In this document: positions 52,737-60,170 of the stretch, in pieces | Layout: each line of letters begins with the position of its first letter | Numbering within the stretch: position 1 is the first letter of the stretch | Source: Streptomyces diastaticus subsp. diastaticus | Lineage (GTDB): Bacteria > Actinomycetota > Actinomycetes > Streptomycetales > Streptomycetaceae | NCBI RefSeq assembly: GCF_011170125.1 | Contig: NZ_BLLN01000005.1 | Coordinates: 1,364,001-1,428,000, forward strand | Reading direction: 5' to 3' | DNA: 64,000 bases | The notes under the pieces: model-generated | Told to the model about the DNA's origin: nothing | The model's database searches: none | The model's input: the letters and a program-made list of their open reading frames with translations, nothing else | Made by a program: the position numbers and the translations under genes

Positions 52737-54074
52737 TCAGGCACCCTTTGCGACCGGCTCAAGGATCGCCACGCACTCCACATGATGCGTCATCGGAAAC
52801 AGATCGAACGCCCGCATCACCCGCACCCGGTACCCGCCCTCCCGGAAGTACCCCAGGTCCCGCGCCAGCGCCGCCGGATCGCAGGCCACGTACGCGATAC
52901 GCCTCGCGCCCAGCGTGCACAGCCGGGCCACCGTCTGCTTGCCGGCGCCCGCCCTCGGGGGGTCGAGGACGATGAGGTCGGTCTCGGTGATGCCGGTGCG
53001 GGGGAGGACCTGTTCGACCTTGCCCTGTTCGATGCGGACGCGGTCGAAGTCCTTGAGGTTGTGGCGGGCGTCCTCGACGGCGCGTTTGGTGACCTCGATG
53101 CCGAGGACGGCGCCCTTGTCGCCGACGCGGTCGGCGAGGGCGCCGGCGAAGAGGCCGACGCCGCAGTAGAGGTCGAGGGCGGTGTCGCCCTTGCGCGGGA
53201 GGAGGCCCTGCATGACGGCCTCGACGAGGGTGTCGGCGGCCTTGGGGTGGACCTGCCAGAAGCCGCCGTTGCCGACGCGCCAGGTGTGGTCGTCGGCGCG
53301 TTCGCGGACGAAGGCGCGGCCGTGGACGCGGTGGACGCCGCCGTCGCGCTCGTCGACGCGCAGGACCGAGACCGGGCGGTCCAGCTCGACCAGGGGGAGG
53401 CGGGCGCCGGGGCGGGGGGTGAGGACGACCTGGCGGTCGCCGGAGCCGGAGGCGGCGATGGCCTCGACGGACTCCATGCCGCTCCAGTCGCGCCGCTCGA
53501 TGCCGAGTTCGCTGACGCCCTCGGCGGCGATCATGCAGTGCTCGACGGGCTCGACCTCGTGCGAGCGGTGGCGACGCAGTCCGGCGTGGCCGTCGGCGTC
53601 GACCGCGTACTGGACGCGGGTGCGCCAGGCCGGGACCTCGCCGGCGGGGAGCTTGTCGCCGGGGGCGGGGGCGACGGTGCCGTCCCAGCCGGCCTGTTCG
53701 GGGGTGAGGCCGGCCAGGTGCTGGAGCTGCTCGGCGATGACCTCGCCCTTGAGGCGGCGCTGGGCGCCGGGCTTGGCGTGCTGCCAGTCGCAGCCGCCGC
53801 AGCGGCCGGGGCCGGCGTACGGGCAGGGGGCCGGGACGCGGTCCTTGGCGGCGTCGAGGATCTCGACGGCGTCGGCGCGCAGGAAGCGGGAGGTCTCGTC
53901 GCCGTGGGTGACCCGGGCGACGACCCGCTCGCCGGGCAGGGTGTGGCGCACGAAGAGGACGCGCCCGGCCTCGGTGCGGGCGACGCAGTGGCCGCCGTGG
54001 GCGACCGGGCCGACCTCGACCTCGTACTCCTCCCCTACCAGCGACCCCGGTGACGTCTGTGGTTCTTGCGGCAT
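52737..54074 (-). CDS. 23S rRNA (uracil-C5)-methyltransferase, RumA/RlmD family
   Basis: 445 aa from ATG 54074; the much longer open frame in this strand is an overlap artefact. N-terminal TRAM domain (VGPVAHGGHCVARTEAGRV), iron-sulfur cysteines in CPYAGPGRCGGCDWQH, SAM motif LDLYCGVGLFAG, LDPPRAGAGKQ, the catalytic Cys in YVACDPAALARD and the terminal base in HHVECVAIL. Its last about 15 codons overlap the att core, so integration rebuilt the gene's 3' end from island DNA and displaced the old end to 11770. Confidence 0.9.
   Translation of the reverse strand: MPQEPQTSPGSLVGEEYEVEVGPVAHGGHCVARTEAGRVLFVRHTLPGERVVARVTHGDETSRFLRADAVEILDAAKDRVPAPCPYAGPGRCGGCDWQHAKPGAQRRLKGEVIAEQLQHLAGLTPEQAGWDGTVAPAPGDKLPAGEVPAWRTRVQYAVDADGHAGLRRHRSHEVEPVEHCMIAAEGVSELGIERRDWSGMESVEAIAASGSGDRQVVLTPRPGARLPLVELDRPVSVLRVDERDGGVHRVHGRAFVRERADDHTWRVGNGGFWQVHPKAADTLVEAVMQGLLPRKGDTALDLYCGVGLFAGALADRVGDKGAVLGIEVTKRAVEDARHNLKDFDRVRIEQGKVEQVLPRTGITETDLIVLDPPRAGAGKQTVARLCTLGARRIAYVACDPAALARDLGYFREGGYRVRVMRAFDLFPMTHHVECVAILEPVAKGA
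52768..52781. other. Candidate attachment core, right copy (attR)
   Basis: GCCACGCACTCCAC inside the last codons of the rRNA methyltransferase gene, identical to 11801-11814. Confidence 0.65.
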
Positions 54075-54111
54075 GAGGGGGTGACTCCAAAGGAAGGGGA
54101 GAGCGGGGTGT

Positions 54112-54150
54112 ACGAGGTTGCGGCGGCGGGCCGCAGCCGCAACCTCCCAG
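54112..54150. terminator. Hairpin after the KimA-like gene
   Basis: GAGGTTGCGGC and GCCGCAACCTC arms lie between the transporter stop and the methyltransferase start. Probably terminates the transporter transcript. Confidence 0.7.
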
Positions 54151-54175
54151 TGTACGGGCGCCGGGCGGCCCGCCG

Positions 54176-56242
54176 TCACGGGCGGCGGTCGCCCTCCCGG
54201 CGGCCGGCGGCCAGGCCCTTCTTCTCCACGGGGCCGCGGCGGACGTCGCCGGGCGCGGACCAGTTGGCGCGGCGGCGGGCCCGGTGCCTGGCGGCTTCGG
54301 AGGATTCGAGCTGGTAGGGGACGGAGGTGACCATCACGCCGGGGGTGAAGTGGAGGCGTCCCTTGAGCCGCAGCGCGGACTGGTTGTGCAGCAGGTGCTC
54401 GAACCAGTGGCCGACCACGTACTCGGGGATGATGACGCTCACCACGTCGCGCGGGTGCTCCTTGCGCAGCCGCTTGACGTACTCGATGACCGGGCGGGTG
54501 ATCTCGCGGTACGGGGAGTCGATGATCTTGAGCGGTACCTCGATGCCCCGGCGTTCCCACTCCTCGCGCAGGGCGCGGGTGTCCTCGGCGTCGACGTTGA
54601 TGGTGAGCGCCTCCAGGCTGTCGGCGCGCATCAGCTTGGCGTAGGCGAGCGCCCGCAGCGTGGGGCGGTGCAGCTTGGAGACGAGGACGATCGAGTGCAT
54701 GCGCGAGGGGCGCAGGGTCTCGTCCCCACGGTCGTCGGCGGGGGCGGCGATCTCCTCGGCGACGTTGTCGTAGTGCGCGCGGATGGAGGTCATGACGGCG
54801 TAGAAGAGGACCATGCCGAGGACGGCGACCCAGGCGCCGTGGCTGAACTTCGTCACCAGGACGACGATCAGGACGACGCAGGTGAGGACGGCGCCGAAGG
54901 CGTTGATCGCGCGGACGCGGTGGATGTGGAGGCGCCGGCGCGGGTCCTCCTCGGTGGGGAGTTCCTTGTTCCAGTGCCGGACCATGCCGATCTGGCTGAG
55001 GGTGAAGGAGACGAAGACGCCGACGATGTAGAGCTGGATGAGCCGGGTCGAGTCGGCGCCGTAGACGACGACCAGCAGGGCGGCGGCGCCGGCCAGCAGG
55101 ATGATGCCGTTGGAGAAGGCGAGCCGGTCGCCGCGGGTGTGGAGCTGGCGCGGCAGGTACGCGTCCCGGGCCAGGATCGATCCCAGCAGGGGGAAGCCGT
55201 TGAACGCCGTGTTGGCCGCCAGGAAGAGGACGAGGGCGGTGGCGACGGCGAGCAGGACGAAGAGGAAGGTCCCGTCGCCGAAGACCGCGGCGGCGACCTG
55301 GCTGATCACCGGCTGCTGGACGTAGTCGGGGCCGACGGGGACGCCGTTGTCGTAGAGGTCCCTGGCCGGGTACTCGGCCATGCGTACGCCGGTCTCGCGG
55401 GCGAGGGCGATGATGCCGCAGAACATGGTGGCGGCGAGGAGCCCCATCATCGCCAGCGTGGTGGCGGCGTTGCGGCTCTTGGGGCGGCGGAAGCCGGGGA
55501 CGCCGTTGCTGATCGCCTCGACGCCGGTGAGCGCGGCGCAGCCGGAGGAGAAGGCGCGCAGCAGCAGGAAGACCAGGGCGAAGCCGGCGAGGCCGGGGTG
55601 CTCCGGCCTGATCTCGAACGCCGCGGTGGGCGCGGACATCGACTCGCCGAGCACGAGGCCACGGACCCCGCCCCAGATCAGCATGAGGAAGACGCCGGCG
55701 ACGAAGACGTAGGTGGGGACGGCGAAGAGGGTGCCCGACTCCCGTACGCCGCGCAGGTTCATCACCGAGAGCAGGGCGATGGCGATGAGGGCGCACAGCG
55801 TCTTGTTCTCGACGACGAAGGGGACGGCCGAGCCGAGGTTCTCGATCCCGGCGGAGACCGACACGGCCACGGTCAGCACGTAGTCGACGAGGAGCGCGCT
55901 GGCGACGGTGCGCCCCGCGCGCGGGCCCAGGTTGGCCTTGGCGACCTCGTAGGTGCCGCCGCCGTTGGGGTAGGCGTGCACCGTCTGCCGGTAGGAGGTG
56001 ACCACGGTGGCCATCAGGACCACCACCGCCAGCGCGATCCAGGGGCTGAAGTGGTACGCGGACGCGCCCGCCAGCGAGAGGATCAGCAGCACCTCGCCGG
56101 GCGCGTAGGCGACCGAGGAGAGCGGGTCGGAGGCGAAGACGGGGAGGGCGATCCGCTTGGGGAGGAGGGTCTCCCCCAGCTTGTCGCTCGGCAGTGCGCG
56201 CCCGATGAGGAGCCGTTTGGGCACGTCGGTCAGTTTGGACAC
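54176..56242 (-). CDS. KimA-like APC-family potassium transporter
   Basis: 688 aa. N-terminal VFASDPLSSVAYAPGEVLL and YPNGGGTYEVAKANLG, about 12 hydrophobic segments to residue 490, then a cytosolic universal-stress-like domain (SIVLVSKLHRPTLRALAYAK, LEALTINVDAED, SVIIPEYVVGHWFEHLLHN). This layout is that of KimA/YdaO potassium importers. Divergent TrkA-type genes and nearby KdpDE support potassium. Other APC substrates cannot be excluded. Confidence 0.82.
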   Translation of the reverse strand: MSKLTDVPKRLLIGRALPSDKLGETLLPKRIALPVFASDPLSSVAYAPGEVLLILSLAGASAYHFSPWIALAVVVLMATVVTSYRQTVHAYPNGGGTYEVAKANLGPRAGRTVASALLVDYVLTVAVSVSAGIENLGSAVPFVVENKTLCALIAIALLSVMNLRGVRESGTLFAVPTYVFVAGVFLMLIWGGVRGLVLGESMSAPTAAFEIRPEHPGLAGFALVFLLLRAFSSGCAALTGVEAISNGVPGFRRPKSRNAATTLAMMGLLAATMFCGIIALARETGVRMAEYPARDLYDNGVPVGPDYVQQPVISQVAAAVFGDGTFLFVLLAVATALVLFLAANTAFNGFPLLGSILARDAYLPRQLHTRGDRLAFSNGIILLAGAAALLVVVYGADSTRLIQLYIVGVFVSFTLSQIGMVRHWNKELPTEEDPRRRLHIHRVRAINAFGAVLTCVVLIVVLVTKFSHGAWVAVLGMVLFYAVMTSIRAHYDNVAEEIAAPADDRGDETLRPSRMHSIVLVSKLHRPTLRALAYAKLMRADSLEALTINVDAEDTRALREEWERRGIEVPLKIIDSPYREITRPVIEYVKRLRKEHPRDVVSVIIPEYVVGHWFEHLLHNQSALRLKGRLHFTPGVMVTSVPYQLESSEAARHRARRRANWSAPGDVRRGPVEKKGLAAGRREGDRRP

Positions 56243-56717
56243 GGTGGGGATCGTAAGCGTTGTCCGACGGCGCCGCCGCGCAGCCGGCGCCTCGCCCGGC
56301 GGGTCGGACCGGCCACGCGGTGACCGACGGAAAGGCCCCGTTACGCCCCATTCCCTCCCGCCCGCCCTGTGACGCTTCGGGCACTATGCCCTGAAAGCGA
56401 GGTGCGGCGGCCGTGAGGCGCGACACGGTGGTCCGGAGAGTGCCACGCCGCTCCTTGACGGCTTCTTGACGAGCCGCTCACACCTTCTTGACGGAGACCC
56501 TGACGGCCCCTTGACGCGGGGCGCGCCGGGGCCTCGCGGGGCGCGGGCCCGCTGGCCCGGCGGGCGGCCCCGGCCCCTTAAGCTCGTGCCGGGCCCGCGC
56601 CGCGGCGCGGTCCGATCCGGGCGCGGCCGTACGGGGCGCCCGGCCCGGCCGAGGAGAAGAGTGAGCAGGATGTTGTCGCAGACCGGCCCGAAGACCAGGA
56701 GTGCGGGGTAAGGATCG
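56243..56717. promoter_or_regulatory. Divergent promoter region with repeated TTGACG
   Basis: 475 bp between the KimA-like and TrkA genes. TTGACG occurs at 56455-56460, 56466-56471, 56488-56493 and 56511-56516, with a CTGACGG between. Either stacked -35 elements or a regulator array. No ydaO riboswitch consensus recognised. Confidence 0.6.
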
Positions 56718-57389
56718 GTGCACATCGTCATCATGGGCTGCGGCCGGGTGGGTTCCACGCTGGCGCAGACCCTGGAGCAGCAGGGGCACACGGTCGCCGT
56801 GGTCGACCAGGACCCCACGGCGTTCCGGCGTCTCGGGGCCGGTTTCGGCGGGCGGCGGGTGACCGGGGTCGGCTTCGACCAGGACACGCTGCGCGAGGCC
56901 GGGATCGAGGAGGCGGGCGCGTTCGCCGCGGTGAGCAGCGGCGACAACTCCAACATCATCGCCGCCCGGGTCGCCCGCGAGACCTTCGGCATCGAGAACG
57001 TCGCCGCCCGCATCTACGACCCGCGCCGCGCCGAGGTCTACCAGCGCCTCGGCATCCCCACCGTGGCCACGGTCCGCTGGACCGCCGACCAGATGCTGCG
57101 CCGGCTGCTGCCCTCGGGGGCGGAGCCGCTGTGGCGGGACCCGACCGGCGGGGTGCAGCTCGCCGAGGTGTACGCCTCCCCGGTGTGGATCGGCCACAAG
57201 ATCAGCCGGCTCCAGGAGGAGACCGGGGTACGGGTGGCCTTTTTGACCCGGCTGGGCGAGGCGATGCTGCCGACCTCCCAGACGGTGCTCCAGGAGGGCG
57301 ACCTCGTACACGTGATGATGCGTCCCGAGGACGTCGCCGAGGTCGAGGCGGCATTCGCGGAGGGACCGGAGGAGGACGGACACCGATGA
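56718..57389 (+). CDS. trkA: TrkA-family potassium uptake regulatory subunit
   Basis: 223 aa. GTG start after AAGGATC. N-terminal RCK/NAD domain (IMGCGRVGSTLAQTLEQQG, VVDQDPTAF, AVSSGDNSNIIAARVARE) and C-terminal TrkA_C domain (VYASPVWIGHKISRLQEETG, VLQEGDLVHVMMRPED). Overlaps the next TrkA gene by 4 bp; the two form a CeoB/CeoC-like pair gating a Trk/Ktr channel. Confidence 0.9.
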   Translation: MHIVIMGCGRVGSTLAQTLEQQGHTVAVVDQDPTAFRRLGAGFGGRRVTGVGFDQDTLREAGIEEAGAFAAVSSGDNSNIIAARVARETFGIENVAARIYDPRRAEVYQRLGIPTVATVRWTADQMLRRLLPSGAEPLWRDPTGGVQLAEVYASPVWIGHKISRLQEETGVRVAFLTRLGEAMLPTSQTVLQEGDLVHVMMRPEDVAEVEAAFAEGPEEDGHR

Positions 57390-58099
57390 GGGTCGCCATT
57401 GCGGGAGCCGGGGCCGTGGGCCGCTCGATCGCCGGTGAGCTGCTGGTGAACGGCCACGAGATCCTGCTGATCGACAAGACGCCGAGCGCGATCTCGGTGG
57501 AGCGGGTGCCGCGCGCCGAGTGGCTGCTCGCCGACGCCTGCGAGATCACCTCGCTGGACGAGGCCGCGCTCCAGCGCTGCCACGTGGTGATCGCGGCCAC
57601 CGGGGACGACAAGGTCAACCTGGTGGTCTCCCTGCTCGCCAAGACGGAGTACGGGGTCCCGCGTGTCGTCTCCCGGGTCAACAACCCGAAGAACGAGTGG
57701 CTCTTCAACGAGTCCTGGGGCGTCGACGTCGCCGTCTCCACACCCCGCCTGATGTCCGCCCTGGTCGAGGAGGCGGTCAGTGTCGGCGACCTGGTCCGGC
57801 TGCTGCGGTTCAGCCAGGGTGACGCCAACCTGGTCGAGCTGACGCTGCCGCCGGAGTCGACGCTGGCCGGCATCCGCGTCGGAGACGTCCGCTGGCCGGA
57901 GGACACCTCCCTGGTCACCATCATCCGGGGCTCCCGGGTCCTGACGCCGTCCCCGCAGGAGGCTCTGGAGCCCGGCGACGAGCTCCTCTTCGTCGCGGCC
58001 CAGGCCCAGGAGGAGCGCCTGGAGGAACTGCTCTCCGCCCGTCACGGCCCCGGCCCGCGCCCGGCCGCCGGGGGGCAGGAGGGTCCCCGGAACACCTGA
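57386..58099 (+). CDS. trkA: TrkA-family potassium uptake regulatory subunit, second
   Basis: 237 aa. RCK/NAD domain (MRVAIAGAGAVGRSIAGELL, EILLIDKTPSAI, VVIAATGDDKVNLVVSLLAK) and TrkA_C (LAGIRVGDVRWPEDTSLVTI, EALEPGDELLFVAA). ATG overlaps the upstream stop. A terminator follows at 58126. Confidence 0.9.
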   Translation: MRVAIAGAGAVGRSIAGELLVNGHEILLIDKTPSAISVERVPRAEWLLADACEITSLDEAALQRCHVVIAATGDDKVNLVVSLLAKTEYGVPRVVSRVNNPKNEWLFNESWGVDVAVSTPRLMSALVEEAVSVGDLVRLLRFSQGDANLVELTLPPESTLAGIRVGDVRWPEDTSLVTIIRGSRVLTPSPQEALEPGDELLFVAAQAQEERLEELLSARHGPGPRPAAGGQEGPRNT

Positions 58100-58125
58100 C
58101 GGGCGGGGACGCGGCCGCCGACAGC

Positions 58126-58159
58126 CGAAGGCCCGGAACCAGACGGTTCCGGGCCTTCG
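58126..58159. terminator. Terminator between convergent trkA and DUF3159 genes
   Basis: 15-bp perfect stem CGAAGGCCCGGAACC with AGAC loop. Confidence 0.88.
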
Positions 58160-58184
58160 TGTTGCCGCGGTACGGCGGGGAGCG

Positions 58185-58982
58185 TCAGCTCTCCCCCGGC
58201 TCCTTCGCGGCCCTGGCGGCCTTCTCGGCCTTCTCCGCCTCCTCGGCCGCCTCCATCTCCGCGAACACGTCGATCGGCGCGGGCGCCTTCGCCAGGAAGA
58301 CCCAGGTCAGCCAGACCGCCAGCAGGAACGGCGGGATCTTCAGCGAGACCAGGACCCAGCCGAGCTGCGTGGTGTCGGCCCACCAGTAGAGCGGGAAGAG
58401 GATCGCGCACTTGGCGAGCAGGATGAGGCCCCAGGCGTAGCTGGCCCGGGTGTACGCCTTCTTGCGGCCGGGGTTGCGGGTGCGCCAGGAGAGGTTCTCC
58501 TTGAAGATCGGGCCGAGGATGAGGCCGATCAGGGGGACGCCCGCGACGGCGGTGAGGATGTACGCGAGGGAGAGGCCCAGCGTGTACAGCATGCCGGGCA
58601 GGTAGAAGTCCTTGGCGTTGCCCGTCATCATCGCGAAGACCACGCCGAAGGCGACGCCGAAGACGCCGCTGAAGGCGTGTTTGACGGTGTCCCGGCGCAC
58701 CAGGCGGGCGACGCCCAGCACCAGGGAGACCGCGAGCGCCGCGATGGCGGAGACGTGCAGGTCGGCGTTGATCGTGTAGATGGTCACGAAGAGCAGGCCC
58801 GGCAGGACCGTCTCAACCATGCCGCGCACTCCGCCGAACGCCTCGAAGAGGGCGGCCTCGGTGACGGCGCGGGCGTCCGCGTCGCCGCTCGGCCGTCCGG
58901 CGGCGGGGTCGGCGGTGCTGTGGGGGGCGTCGGCGTCGGACGCCGTGCTCCGGTGGTCGGTCGGCTTGTCGATGGACGTCAC
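58185..58982 (-). CDS. DUF3159 membrane protein
   Basis: 265 aa. A polar Ala/Asp-rich N-terminus of about 40 aa, then FGGVRGMVETVLPGLLFVTIY and about six hydrophobic segments, the loop WRTRNPGRKKAYTRASYAWG, and a charged Ala/Glu/Lys C-terminal tail. Actinobacterial integral membrane family of unknown function. 3 bp downstream of the OB-fold gene on the same strand. Confidence 0.82.
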   Translation of the reverse strand: MTSIDKPTDHRSTASDADAPHSTADPAAGRPSGDADARAVTEAALFEAFGGVRGMVETVLPGLLFVTIYTINADLHVSAIAALAVSLVLGVARLVRRDTVKHAFSGVFGVAFGVVFAMMTGNAKDFYLPGMLYTLGLSLAYILTAVAGVPLIGLILGPIFKENLSWRTRNPGRKKAYTRASYAWGLILLAKCAILFPLYWWADTTQLGWVLVSLKIPPFLLAVWLTWVFLAKAPAPIDVFAEMEAAEEAEKAEKAARAAKEPGES

Positions 58983-58985
58983 CGG

Positions 58986-59393
58986 TCACTCCCGTCCGAG
59001 CGGTCTCAGTTCGTACTTCGGGTTGAACAGCGTGCGGCGGCCGTGGCTCATGGCGACCCGGCCCGAGGCGATCAGTCGGCGGCCCGGTTCGATGCCGGTG
59101 ATGGAGCGCCGGCCGAGCCAGACCACGTCGAGCGAGCCGGTGCCGTCGAACAGCTCGGCCTCCAGCGCGGGCACCCCCGCCCGAGGACGGAGGGTGACCG
59201 TGCGCAAGGTACCAGTAACGGTGACCATCTCCCGGTCACCGCAGGTGTCGATGCGGGCGCAGCCGCTGGTCGCGGTCTCCTCTCGGAGCTCGTCGGACTC
59301 CAGCCGCTCGGGGGAGGCGGAGATGTCCGACAGCCGGTCCAGGATGCGCCGGAACCGGCCGGCGGGCTTCTCGGGACGCGGGGCTGCACTCAT
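58986..59393 (-). CDS. OB-fold nucleic-acid-binding domain protein
   Basis: 135 aa. The core VTVTGTLRTVTLRPRAGVPA, LEAELFDGTGSLDVVWLGR, LIASGRVAMSHGRRTLFNP follows an OB-fold of the RecG-wedge/aspRS anticodon type. Common beside DUF3159 genes in Streptomyces. Role unknown. Confidence 0.8.
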   Translation of the reverse strand: MSAAPRPEKPAGRFRRILDRLSDISASPERLESDELREETATSGCARIDTCGDREMVTVTGTLRTVTLRPRAGVPALEAELFDGTGSLDVVWLGRRSITGIEPGRRLIASGRVAMSHGRRTLFNPKYELRPLGRE

Positions 59394-59441
59394 GGTTGCA
59401 GCCTACCCAAGCACGGGTGCCCGGCGGCGGTCACGCCGCTG

Positions 59442-60170
59442 TCACCCCTGCGGGCGGCGCTCGAACCGGTATCCCATTCCGGGCTCGGTGATGAAGTGGC
59501 GCGGGTGGGCCGGGTCGGTCTCCAGCTTGCGGCGGAGCTGGGCCATGTAGACCCGCAGGTAGTTGGACTCGGTGCCGTAGGAGGGGCCCCAGACCTCCTG
59601 GAGGAGCTGCTTCTGGCTGACCAGGCGGCCGGTGTTGCGGACCAGGACCTCCAGCAGGTGCCACTCGGTGGGGGTGAGCCGCACGTCGCGGCCCTGGCGA
59701 TGGACGCGCTTGGCGGCGAGGTCGACGGTGAAGTCGGCGGCGTCCACCACCTCCGCCTCCTCGTCGGGAGCGGCCGGTTCGGTACGGCGGACGGCGGCGC
59801 GCAGCCGGGCCAGCAGCTCGTCCATGCCGAACGGCTTGGTGACGTAGTCGTCGGCGCCCGCGTCGAGCGCCTGCACCTTCTCGTCGGAGCTCTGCCGGGC
59901 GGAGAGCACCAGAACCGGGACGCGGGACCAGGAACGCAGCCCGCGCAGGACGTCCACGCCGTCCATGTCGGGCAGTCCGAGGTCCAGGACGATCACGTCG
60001 GGGTGGCGCTCGGCGGCGAGCCGGAGCGCGGTGGTGCCGTCGCCGGCGGAGTCGACCTCGTACTGGCGGGCCCGGAGGTTCAGCTCCAGGGCACGGACGA
60101 TCTGGGGTTCGTCGTCGACCACGAGGACCCGGGTCATCTCGGGGTGCCTTTCTGTCCGGTCGCGGGTCAT
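59442..60170 (-). CDS. kdpE: KdpE response regulator
   Basis: OmpR/PhoB-type. The receiver domain holds VLVVDDEPQIVRAL, the phospho-Asp in VIVLDLGLPDMDG and the Lys in YVTKPFGMDELLARL. The C-terminal winged helix holds HLLEVLVRNTGRLVSQKQLL and YLRVYMAQLRRKLE. The ATG at 60170 overlaps the kdpD stop (ATGA); the ATG at 60137 (MTRVLVV) with AAAGG upstream is the more usual protein start. Controls kdp potassium-ATPase genes, which are not in this window. Confidence 0.92.
   Translation of the reverse strand: MTRDRTERHPEMTRVLVVDDEPQIVRALELNLRARQYEVDSAGDGTTALRLAAERHPDVIVLDLGLPDMDGVDVLRGLRSWSRVPVLVLSARQSSDEKVQALDAGADDYVTKPFGMDELLARLRAAVRRTEPAAPDEEAEVVDAADFTVDLAAKRVHRQGRDVRLTPTEWHLLEVLVRNTGRLVSQKQLLQEVWGPSYGTESNYLRVYMAQLRRKLETDPAHPRHFITEPGMGYRFERRPQG

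Noticed and set aside
54284..56323. 679-aa plus-strand open frame
   Set aside because: Shadow of the KimA-like transporter; Asp/Gly/Val-rich without domains.
52737..56426. 1229-aa minus-strand open frame
   Set aside because: Only its last 445 codons are the rRNA methyltransferase. The upstream part is an out-of-frame reading of the KimA-like gene, rich in Arg/Pro.
56243..56717. ydaO (c-di-AMP) riboswitch ahead of the potassium transporter
   Set aside because: The position would fit, but I could not find the conserved riboswitch blocks in either orientation; an Infernal search would settle it.
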